A DNA stretch of 13,565 nt. It comes from Clostridiales bacterium (GTDB lineage Bacteria; Bacillota; Clostridia; Christensenellales; CAG-138). Shown here piece by piece: positions 5,426 through 10,975 of this stretch. The translations under genes were made by a program, and so were the position numbers. The notes beneath the pieces were generated by a model, which was not told where the DNA came from, searched no databases, and saw only the letters and a program-made list of their open reading frames with translations. The stretch's first letter is position 1; every line of letters begins with the position of its first letter. The stretch spans positions 1-13,565 of the forward strand of contig WRCT01000034.1 of NCBI GenBank assembly GCA_009783775.1, read 5' to 3'.

Positions 5426-6841
5426 TCAGATAATCCTGAAATCTCCGGCCAGCACACACCTGCGGTAGCGGGTGAACGAGCGGGCGCTGGTCAAACCCTC
5501 GCCGGTGGGCGTGGCGATGGTCAGCGTGGGATACCCCTCGCCGCCAAAACCCAAACCCGCGTAAGAGGGCGCGTTCTTGACAAAAATCGTCGTGTTCAAG
5601 CGGCGCACCGCCTTGCTCATGTGCTTGACATTCGTCGAGTGCATTTGCGCGCTGTGCAGATACCCGTGCTCCGCTTTGAACGCCTCTTCGATCGCCTGGT
5701 CCACATCGCGCACGCGCGCGCAGCCCAGCACGGGCATAAGCATTTCGGTCTCGATGAAGGGGTGGCCGATCGGCACTTCTGCGATGATGATGCGCGGCTC
5801 GCCCGTAAATGCCACGCCCGCATCGCGTAAAATCACCGACGCGTTGCGGCCCACATAATCGCGCTTGATGACATATGTGCCGTTCTTCTCCGTCAGCGTT
5901 GTTTTGAGGACTTTATCGATATCCGCGCCGTACACGCGGAACGCCCCGTTCACTTCCATCAGGCGCATGAGTTCGTCAAAGATGGAATCCACGGCAAAGA
6001 CTTCCTTCTCCGCCACGCAGAGCACGTTGTTGTCAAACCCGCAACCGTCCACGATATGCTTGGCGGCGTCGGCCAGTATGGCGGTCTCGTCCACAATGCA
6101 GGGCGGGTTGCCGGGCCCTGCCGCGATGACTTTCTTGGTGGTCTTCAATGCCGCCGCGACGACCGCCTCGCCGCCCGTGATGGCCAGCAGCGGAATGTCG
6201 GGGTGGTTCATAATGTCGTCGCCCGATTTGAGCGAAGGCTCGCGCACCGTGGTGATCAGGCAAGCGGGCCCGCCGGCCGCCACGATCGCGTCGTGCAGGA
6301 TCCGCATGGCCTCCTGCGAGCATTTCTTCGCGGCGGGGTGGGGGTTATAGACCACCGCGTTGCCGGCGGCGATCATGGAAATCGAGTTATTGATGACCGT
6401 AGCCGTGGGATTCGTCGACGGCGTAATGGAACCGATCACGCCAAACGGCGCCTGCTCCACCAGCGTCAGGCCGTTGTCGCCCGTAAAGGCCTGGGGCTGC
6501 AGATCCTCAATGCCCGGCGTGTGGTTGGCCGCCAGCAGGTTCTTCTGGATCTTATGCGACACGTGCCCGTAGCCGGTCTCCTCGTTGGCCATAATCGCCA
6601 GCTTTTCGGCATTGGCCCGCGCGGCACAACGCATGGCGTCGATCAGCTCGCCGCGCTTTTGCAGGGACAGGTCCATGAGCGCGTGCTGCGCCGCCTTGGC
6701 GTTGGCCACGGCCTCATTCGCTTCCCCGCAAAGCCACTGCCCGGAACCGGCGGGAGCGAGCCCCCGCCCTACTGATCCGCACTGCAACTGTACGGTAATC
6801 TGCTGTGCTATGCGGTTGATTTCTTCTTGTGAAAAGGCCAT
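5426..6841 (-). CDS. CoA-acylating aldehyde dehydrogenase (PduP/EutE-like), BMC-targeted
   Basis: 471 residues. It converts an aldehyde (probably acetaldehyde from the DeoC reaction), CoA and NAD+ to acyl-CoA and NADH. Catalytic C275 lies in FDNNVLCVAEKEVF; other family motifs are SITPSTNPT (138-146) and AAGPGNPP (240-247). Residues 4-20 (SQEEINRIAQQITVQL) form an amphipathic helix like known BMC encapsulation peptides. The linker that follows (23-31, VGRGLAPA) is encoded by a dispersed GC palindrome and does not look like native linker sequence. Core length is normal for PduP/EutE. GAGGGAG lies 6 bases before the ATG. No alcohol dehydrogenase accompanies it in the window. PduP versus EutE naming is arbitrary here, as it likely belongs to an SPU-type locus. 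Confidence 0.95.
   Translation of the reverse strand: MAFSQEEINRIAQQITVQLQCGSVGRGLAPAGSGQWLCGEANEAVANAKAAQHALMDLSLQKRGELIDAMRCAARANAEKLAIMANEETGYGHVSHKIQKNLLAANHTPGIEDLQPQAFTGDNGLTLVEQAPFGVIGSITPSTNPTATVINNSISMIAAGNAVVYNPHPAAKKCSQEAMRILHDAIVAAGGPACLITTVREPSLKSGDDIMNHPDIPLLAITGGEAVVAAALKTTKKVIAAGPGNPPCIVDETAILADAAKHIVDGCGFDNNVLCVAEKEVFAVDSIFDELMRLMEVNGAFRVYGADIDKVLKTTLTEKNGTYVIKRDYVGRNASVILRDAGVAFTGEPRIIIAEVPIGHPFIETEMLMPVLGCARVRDVDQAIEEAFKAEHGYLHSAQMHSTNVKHMSKAVRRLNTTIFVKNAPSYAGLGFGGEGYPTLTIATPTGEGLTSARSFTRYRRCVLAGDFRII
6749..6772. repeat. In-gene GC palindrome within the ALDH linker
   Basis: On the minus strand it reads GTAGGGCGGGGGCTCGC and continues TCCCGCC. It nearly matches the intergenic copy at 10976-11001 and the in-gene copy at 7592-7617. 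Its arms pair as GGCGGG (6749-6754) with CCCGCC (6763-6768). It stays in frame and adds VGRGLAPA just after the encapsulation-peptide helix. Confidence 0.85.
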
Positions 6842-6856
6842 AATCTACTCCCTCAC

Positions 6857-7156
6857 TTAAACCTTATACTTTTCATATACGCGCTTGCCCTTCCAGTCCA
6901 CATGGTCCAGAATGGCGACGATGGTATTGTCAATCGGCTTGTTGTCCGTGATCGCGGTCTGCCGCGCCGAAGAGCCGGCGACGCACATCACGACCTCGCC
7001 CTCGCCCGCGCCGACGCTGTCGATACAAACAATGGGCTGTCCCTTTTCCTTGAAGGTGTCGATCTCAATCGGCATCACAACCAGGAGCTTTAAGCCCTCC
7101 AGTTTCTCCGACTTTGTTGTACTCACCACGGTTCCATGAACCCGACCGATAACCAT
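6857..7156 (-). CDS. eutN: BMC-P shell vertex protein (EutN/CcmL family), first copy
   Basis: 99 residues with the family start VIGRVHGTVVSTTKSEKLEG, then KLLVVMPIE, a conserved turn (VMCVAGSSARQT) and the closing ILDHVDW. Forms pentamers at the shell vertices. GAGGAG lies 7 bases before the ATG, one of the strongest ribosome sites in the operon. It lies between the PduL and ALDH genes, away from the other shell genes. The upstream gap holds a heptamer array and the second copy of the MITE-like element. It has a longer basic C-terminal tail (GKRVYEKYKV) than its paralogs. Confidence 0.95.
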   Translation of the reverse strand: MVIGRVHGTVVSTTKSEKLEGLKLLVVMPIEIDTFKEKGQPIVCIDSVGAGEGEVVMCVAGSSARQTAITDNKPIDNTIVAILDHVDWKGKRVYEKYKV

Positions 7157-7169
7157 AAATATCTCCTCA

Positions 7170-7190
7170 ATTACGCATTACGCATTGCGC
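7170..7190. repeat. Short heptamer array (ATTACGC)n
   Basis: Two ATTACGC units and one ATTGCGC in direct succession (7170-7190), just upstream of the ribosome site of the BMC-P gene. Same 7-base period as the other arrays in the window but a different unit. Confidence 0.7.
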
Positions 7191-7202
7191 GTCCGTTTTC
7201 GT

Positions 7203-7319
7203 CATTGGAACCCCTGATTAAATCGTTCGCCGGGGAATTTGACTATCAGAATAGTCCCAACATAGACGCTTTTGACAGGCCCGCTATTCCACCTCACGAT
7301 TTAATCAGTGGGCCCCATT
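7203..7319 (-). mobile_element. MITE-like element, copy B (109 bp, flanked by CATT), inside the BMC operon
   Basis: The element is 7207-7315, flanked by CATT at 7203-7206 and 7316-7319. It is the inverted copy of 181-289: same length, about 97 of 109 identical, no gaps, with the CTGATTAAATCG inverted ends conserved. Removing the element and one CATT restores an intact dispersed palindrome (CGTCATTGCGGGC and onward) matching that at 9393-9418. It thus appears to have jumped into an older repeat, with CATT as the 4-bp target duplication. It lies between the pduL and BMC-P genes and would be transcribed with them. Confidence 0.85.
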
Positions 7320-7338
7320 GCGGGCTTGACCCGCAATC
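7316..7338. repeat. Dispersed CATTGCGGGC palindrome after pduL, split by the MITE
   Basis: Stem ATTGCGGG (7317-7324) with CCCGCAAT (7330-7337) around CTTGA, directly following the pduL stop codon (7338-7340). Its normal left flank (CGT) is separated from it by the MITE-like insertion. The hairpin could act as an mRNA 3' stabiliser, but no T-run follows on the minus strand. Confidence 0.8.
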
Positions 7339-8264
7339 TAATCCAACTTTATTCCCAATCTCTTCGCCCGATCCAACGCCAGCGGCGTAACGACCGTACC
7401 CTTTTCCAGTGTCATAAACATCTCACCGCGTCCCGCCGCCGCCAACACATCACCCTCGGTCAGCAGGTTTTTCTTCGGCAGACCGGGCAGATCCGCGCGC
7501 TTGGTCTTTTCCGTCACCAAACCCGAGAGCGCGTAGATCGGCGCCTCGCGGGCGGGCGTGATATTGCCGTGCAAACGGCTCCCGTCGGCCTGTAGGGCGG
7601 GGGCTTGTTCCCGCCGCAAATATGTTTCGTTCCGCTGTTTTTCTATCCTGCAAATCGCGTGCGGGCGCAGGTGCGCGCCGTTTGCCTCGTCTACATCAAT
7701 GTGCGCCTCCAGCGTATGCCCGTCCCCGCAGCGCACGATCACATTCTCAAACACCGTGGGCCGGTCGCCCTCCACAAACAGGCGCACATTGTCGTTGTTG
7801 TCCAAACCGTAACTCTTCGCCTGCGCGAGTGAAAGGTGCAAATGCCGCGCCGAAACGATAATGCCCTGCTTGAGACACACGCTGCCGCGCTCCGTGGCCA
7901 GTGTCGCGCCCGGGCTGCCCGCGATACTGCCGGACATACGCACGCAAATCGGCAGGTGCAACTTGGTCAGATCGCTGACGGACAACTCCACCTGCGTCTC
8001 GGGCCGCACGGGCCCGACCACGCGCAGAGTGAGGGAGCCGTGCTCCGCCTTTAAGGTGACCTGCTCCTGACAGGCAAACTGCCCCGGCTGCTTTAAGTCG
8101 CGCATTTTGGTCAGCGCGTGCCCCGCGCCGAAAAGCGCGTCCACGTCCGCCCGGCAAAGGTGCACATGGCGGTTGCTCGAAGCGACAGGCACAAAAAACT
8201 GCCCCTTCTTCGCGAAGGTTTCGCAGACCAGGTCTTCGGTTAGTTGGTAGATTCTATCGCTCAT
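7338..8264 (-). CDS. pduL: PduL-type phosphate acyltransferase with C-terminal extension
   Basis: 308 residues, against roughly 210 for typical PduL. PduL exchanges acyl-CoA and phosphate for acyl phosphate and CoA, recycling CoA inside the compartment. Metal-binding motifs are NRHVHL (H33, H35), SARHLHLS (H141, H143) and AHIDVDEANG (188-196). The catalytic region ends near residue 207. A linker (about 211-240) follows, partly encoded by a GC palindrome (RREQAPAL), then an extension of about 65 residues (LLTEGDVLAAAGRG, TVVTPLALDRAKRLGI). I have seen similar TPLARD-type tails near BMC enzymes but cannot assign a function. The ATG is preceded by a heptamer array and no Shine-Dalgarno is visible. 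The N-terminal 20 residues are helical and could be a targeting peptide. Confidence 0.93.
   Translation of the reverse strand: MSDRIYQLTEDLVCETFAKKGQFFVPVASSNRHVHLCRADVDALFGAGHALTKMRDLKQPGQFACQEQVTLKAEHGSLTLRVVGPVRPETQVELSVSDLTKLHLPICVRMSGSIAGSPGATLATERGSVCLKQGIIVSARHLHLSLAQAKSYGLDNNDNVRLFVEGDRPTVFENVIVRCGDGHTLEAHIDVDEANGAHLRPHAICRIEKQRNETYLRREQAPALQADGSRLHGNITPAREAPIYALSGLVTEKTKRADLPGLPKKNLLTEGDVLAAAGRGEMFMTLEKGTVVTPLALDRAKRLGIKLD
7592..7617. repeat. In-gene GC palindrome within the pduL linker
   Basis: GTAGGGCGGGGGCTTG followed by TTCCCGCCGC, identical but for one base to the copy at 10976-11001. It is read in the opposite orientation to the ALDH copy, giving RREQAPAL. It lies exactly between the PduL catalytic region and the C-terminal extension, and the frame is kept. 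Confidence 0.85.
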
Positions 8265-8265
8265 A

Positions 8266-8300
8266 ACAGTGTGCAGTGGGCAGTGGACAGTGAGCAGTAG
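8266..8300. repeat. Heptamer array (GCAGTGG-like) upstream of pduL
   Basis: Five period-7 units, ACAGTGT, GCAGTGG, GCAGTGG, ACAGTGA and GCAGTAG, lie directly upstream of the pduL start codon. They occupy the position where a ribosome-binding site should be. Confidence 0.85.
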
Positions 8301-8320
8301 GGGCGATTATCAATCGCCCG
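8297..8320. repeat. Dispersed GTAGGG-type palindrome
   Basis: Perfect 8-bp stem GGGCGATT (8301-8308) with AATCGCCC (8312-8319), loop ATC, preceded by GTAG. Same architecture as the copy at 342. It sits between the first deoC and pduL. Confidence 0.85.
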
Positions 8321-8335
8321 TTTGTTCAACGAGCC

Positions 8336-8361
8336 GTAGGGTGCGACGACCTCGGCGCACC
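8336..8361. repeat. Dispersed GTAGGG-type palindrome, variant
   Basis: GTAG followed by arms GGTGCG (8340-8345) and CGCACC (8356-8361). A variant of the same family, 15 bases from the previous copy, so the 107-base deoC-pduL gap is almost entirely repeats. Confidence 0.75.
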
Positions 8362-8371
8362 ACTTTTCTTC

Positions 8372-9214
8372 TTAATATAAACTCTTACGCAGCTGCGCCA
8401 CGCCGCTCGGGCAGGAAGTGCCGCCCTTCTGGCAGTTGCCGCAGTTTAAGCAGCGTTTGGCGGAGGAATCGCCTTCCACAATACCCTTGGACGAGCTCGC
8501 GCCGATCCGGCTCGCGCCCGCGCCGATCATGGCATTGGCGTCGTCCTGCGTGCGCACACCGCCGGAGGCTTTCACGCCCATGTTCGGGCCGACCGTGGCA
8601 CGCATGAGACGGATATTCTCCACGGTCGCGCCGCCGGTGGAAAAACCGGTCGAGGTCTTAACAAAGTCCGCCTTGGCCAGTTTGCAGACCTGGCAGGCTT
8701 TGACGATCTCCTCATCGGTGAGCAGGCAGTTCTCCAAAATGACCTTGACGGTCGCTTTCGGATGCGCCGCCGCGACGACGGCCTCAATGTCCTTTAAGAC
8801 CACGTCCCACTCGCCGCTCTTGGCCGCGCCGATGTTCATGACCATGTCGATCTCACGCGCGCCGGCCGCGATGCAGGACTTGGTCTCCGCCGCCTTCACG
8901 TCGGGCATGGTCGCGCCCAAAGGGAACCCGACCACCACGCAGGGGGTGACGGTGGTGCCCGCCAGCTCCTTGGCGACCAGGCCGATCCACGAGGGGTTCA
9001 CGCAGACGCTGGCGGTGTTGTACTTCTTCGCCTCGTCGCAGACCTTGATGATGTCCCCGCGCGTCGCCTCGGGCTTTAAGAGCGTGTGGTCAATGTACTT
9101 GGCCAAACTCTGCGCCGCGCCGCCGCCGGTGGGTGCGCCGCCGGGCCCGCCTACCTGCTGCAAAACTTCCTTGACAATGCTCGAAATCAAGAGCTCCATC
9201 TGCTGATTATCCAT
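8372..9214 (-). CDS. deoC: Deoxyribose-phosphate aldolase (DeoC), BMC-targeted, with C-terminal cysteine cluster
   Basis: 280 residues and first gene of the BMC operon. DeoC reversibly cleaves 2-deoxyribose-5-phosphate to acetaldehyde and glyceraldehyde-3-phosphate. All canonical motifs are present: IDHTLLKP (41-48), EIDMVMNIG with D123, Schiff-base K186 in FVKTSTGF, K215 in VKASGGVRT, and GASSS for phosphate binding. An amphipathic helix (about 6-20, ELLISSIVKEVLQQV) followed by a glycine-rich linker matches a BMC encapsulation peptide. After the barrel, a tail of about 30 residues carries four cysteines, C255, C258, C261 and C268 (CX2CX2CX6C), absent from ordinary DeoC and possibly binding metal or an Fe-S cluster. 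GGGAGG lies 6 bases before the ATG, and a strong promoter precedes it. It probably generates the aldehyde used by the ALDH. Confidence 0.97.
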   Translation of the reverse strand: MDNQQMELLISSIVKEVLQQVGGPGGAPTGGGAAQSLAKYIDHTLLKPEATRGDIIKVCDEAKKYNTASVCVNPSWIGLVAKELAGTTVTPCVVVGFPLGATMPDVKAAETKSCIAAGAREIDMVMNIGAAKSGEWDVVLKDIEAVVAAAHPKATVKVILENCLLTDEEIVKACQVCKLAKADFVKTSTGFSTGGATVENIRLMRATVGPNMGVKASGGVRTQDDANAMIGAGASRIGASSSKGIVEGDSSAKRCLNCGNCQKGGTSCPSGVAQLRKSLY

Positions 9215-9270
9215 GACTTGCCTCCCATCATTTTCTATATCTATTTACAATAACAACAACTATATTCTAC

Positions 9271-9299
9271 ATAGTACAACAACATTTAACAAATGTCAA
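9271..9299 (-). promoter_or_regulatory. Promoter of the BMC operon
   Basis: On the minus strand, a perfect -35 TTGACA (9294-9299) is followed by a 17-base spacer and TACTAT (9271-9276, 4 of 6). The sequence upstream of the -35 is AT-rich, like an UP element. The leader to the deoC ATG would be about 50 bases, including GGGAGG at 9221-9226. It is the clearest promoter for the 11-gene operon. Confidence 0.75.
9282..9296. promoter_or_regulatory. Candidate operator dyad overlapping the -35
   Basis: Perfect inverted repeat ACATTT-AAC-AAATGT, covering part of the spacer and the first half of the -35. A further half-site-like ACATTTGT occurs at 9327-9334. The position suits repression of the BMC operon by a dimeric regulator, but no regulator gene is in the window, so this is inferred from position and symmetry only. 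Confidence 0.45.
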
Positions 9300-9335
9300 C
9301 ACTTTTTTGAAAATTAAATTATTTGAACATTTGTA

Positions 9336-9418
9336 ACAAACGACTGCGACAAACGACTGCAACAAACAACGTCATTGCGGACAACAAACAACGTCATTGC
9401 GGGCTTGACCCGCAATCT
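9336..9418. repeat. Short tandem units and CGTCATTGCGG palindrome between rsfS and the BMC promoter
   Basis: Two 13-base units, ACAAACGACTGC plus G or A (9336-9348, 9349-9361), are followed by a truncated copy of the dispersed repeat (CGTCATTGCGGAC at 9370-9382). A full copy comes next, with stem ATTGCGGG (9396-9403) and CCCGCAAT (9409-9416). The full copy lies 5 bases beyond the rsfS stop codon. There is no T-run, so it is a repeat more than a classical terminator. A truncated copy preceding a full copy is also seen near 1383-1434. Confidence 0.75.
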
Positions 9419-9421
9419 CAT

Positions 9422-9772
9422 TCACTCGGGATAGCGAATGAGATTCTCCCCGTCTTCCCAAAGCCGCTCCATGTTGTAATAGGCGCGTTCCTCGGGATGG
9501 AAGAGATGCACCAGCACCGCGCCGTAATCCAATACGACCCAACGACCTTCCGAATAACCCTCTCTGCGGCGAATCGTCAGACCCATCTCTGCCGCGCGCG
9601 CCTCCAGCTCGTCACAAAGCGCCTTCACCTGGGGCACGGCGCGTCCGCTCGCGATCACGAACCAGTCCGCGATAATGGTCTTGTCCCCCACGTGGAGGGC
9701 CATAATGTCCAATGCCTTCTTGTCATACAGCAACTCACAGATTGCGAGCGCCTCATTCTCAAAATGTTTCAA
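9422..9772 (-). CDS. rsfS: Ribosomal silencing factor RsfS (TTG start)
   Basis: 116 residues, the usual RsfS length. RsfS binds uL14 on the large ribosomal subunit and blocks subunit joining when nutrients are short. Family features are KKALDIMALHVGDKTIIADWFVIASG, AVPQVKALCDELEARAAE, and the closing WVVLDYGAVLVHLFHPEERAYYNMERLW. I place the start at a TTG (9770-9772) giving MKHFENEALAICELL. It has AAGGA 5 bases upstream and fits the family start, whereas the longer open frame adds 68 residues unlike RsfS that are read from yqeK. It overlaps the nadD-yqeK stop by 14 bases, implying coupling. nadD-yqeK-rsfS is the standard Firmicutes order. Confidence 0.93.
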   Translation of the reverse strand: MKHFENEALAICELLYDKKALDIMALHVGDKTIIADWFVIASGRAVPQVKALCDELEARAAEMGLTIRRREGYSEGRWVVLDYGAVLVHLFHPEERAYYNMERLWEDGENLIRYPE

Positions 9773-10910
9773 GTTCTTCCTTATTTCCTCCCAAATCAAG
9801 ATAGGCGCGGAGGGTCGCCGGGTGCAGCTGTCCGTCCGCCTTTTGAATATAACAAATTGCGCACCCGAGCGCAAGTAAAATCGCGCGATTGAGAGAAGTT
9901 TCCTGCCGAATTTCTTGCACGGCGGGAAAGTCACGGTCCGGCTCGATGATATCCGCCAGATAAATGATCTTGTCAAGGTCCGTCATACCCTGATCGCCCG
10001 TGGTGTGCAGGGCAATCGCGCGCAGAACGGCCGGGTCCCTCACGCCGTATTCCGTCTCGGCCAGCCTTGCGCCGGCCGCCGCGTGCCAGATTTTCGAAAT
10101 ATCTGTCTCATCGCCGGATAATCGCTTTTGCTCCTCCGGCGGCAGCTGTTTTGCGCAGTCGTGCAGCAGGGCAGCCCAACGGGTCTGCTCCGTGTTAACG
10201 CCATACTTCTCCGCCAAATCAATAGCGGTGCGCATAACCCGAATACTATGTGTAAAACGCAGGGGATCAAGCACGGCCCGCAATTGCGCCATTGCCGCGC
10301 GAATATCTTCGGGCTGGTACAGCCCCCGCTCGTAAATATAGTCCTCCACGGCGGGCGGGACCAGGCCGGTAATCGGTCGGGCCGCTGTCACACGCGCCCG
10401 AATCTCCGTGGACGAAATGGGCAGCGCGGGCGGCAGCTCCGGCACATTCACCCCGTACGCCGACCGGATATGGGCGATGGCCGCGCTGTCGTCGCTGCCG
10501 TCGCGCGGGATACAGACCGGGGTCGCAAGCGTGGCGACATCCTGCGGCTTGTGCCAGCTGTCAAAGCTGGCCAGCATATCGCTGCCCATCAAAAAAAACA
10601 GCTCGGCCTTGGGGTAACGTTCCCGCAGGATACGCAGGGTGTCCGCCGTATAGCTCGGCCCCTCGCGCCGCAACTCCATATCGTCCGGCACCAGCTCCGG
10701 CATACCCTCAGCGGCCAAACAGACCATGCGCCAGCGGTCCGCTGCGCTTGCCCCGCCGGGCAGCTGTTTGTGCGGCGGAATGTTCGCGGGAACCAGCAGC
10801 ACGCGATCCAAACCCAGCCGCGCCAGCGCGCTTTGCGCCATTTGGATATGCGCCGTGTGGACCGGCTGAAACGTGCCGCCCAATATGCCGATTTTCTCTG
10901 TGAATCTCAT
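9759..10910 (-). CDS. nadD: Fused nicotinate-nucleotide adenylyltransferase (NadD) and HD-domain hydrolase (YqeK)
   Basis: 383 residues from the ATG at 10910; the frame remains open 10 codons upstream. The N-terminal half is NadD, making deamido-NAD from NaMN and ATP. It shows GILGGTFQPVHTAH, an HxGH-type nucleotidyltransferase motif with alanine for glycine, and ISSTEIR. The C-terminal half is YqeK, a symmetrical Ap4A-hydrolase-like HD protein: FTHSIRV, ALLHDCAKQL, and LHTTGDQGMTDLDKIIYLADIIEPDRDF. NadD and YqeK are separate neighbouring genes in Bacillus; here they are one continuous frame, a fusion known in some Firmicutes and mollicutes. I prefer the ATG at 10910 because a TATAAT box overlaps the earlier ATG, giving a very short or absent leader. 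The last 14 bases overlap rsfS. Confidence 0.93.
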   Translation of the reverse strand: MRFTEKIGILGGTFQPVHTAHIQMAQSALARLGLDRVLLVPANIPPHKQLPGGASAADRWRMVCLAAEGMPELVPDDMELRREGPSYTADTLRILRERYPKAELFFLMGSDMLASFDSWHKPQDVATLATPVCIPRDGSDDSAAIAHIRSAYGVNVPELPPALPISSTEIRARVTAARPITGLVPPAVEDYIYERGLYQPEDIRAAMAQLRAVLDPLRFTHSIRVMRTAIDLAEKYGVNTEQTRWAALLHDCAKQLPPEEQKRLSGDETDISKIWHAAAGARLAETEYGVRDPAVLRAIALHTTGDQGMTDLDKIIYLADIIEPDRDFPAVQEIRQETSLNRAILLALGCAICYIQKADGQLHPATLRAYLDLGGNKEELETF

Positions 10911-10917
10911 CTTCACC

Positions 10918-10947
10918 ATTATAGTATATTGTTCGCCCAATGGGCAA
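10918..10947 (-). promoter_or_regulatory. Candidate promoter of nadD-yqeK-rsfS
   Basis: On the minus strand, TTGCCC (10942-10947) lies 18 bases before a perfect TATAAT (10918-10923). The -10 is only 7 bases before the preferred ATG at 10910, so transcription would begin at or near the start codon. The small dyad GCCC-AAT-GGGC (10935-10945) overlaps the -35. Confidence 0.5.
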
Positions 10948-10975
10948 GAATTATTGTAAATGGGAAGTGGCCAAT

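Noticed and set aside
8418..9206. Plus-strand frame of 262 codons opposite the first deoC
   Set aside because: Exact antisense of a strongly conserved aldolase; the length reflects GC-rich codon structure.
9323..9892. Plus-strand frame of about 190 codons opposite rsfS
   Set aside because: It contains a CGLDPQS peptide translated from a dispersed palindrome and then runs antisense through rsfS and yqeK; no family likeness.
9773..9976. 68-residue N-terminal extension of RsfS
   Set aside because: The extra residues do not resemble RsfS, come from a frame inside yqeK, and a TTG with a good ribosome site gives the normal family length.
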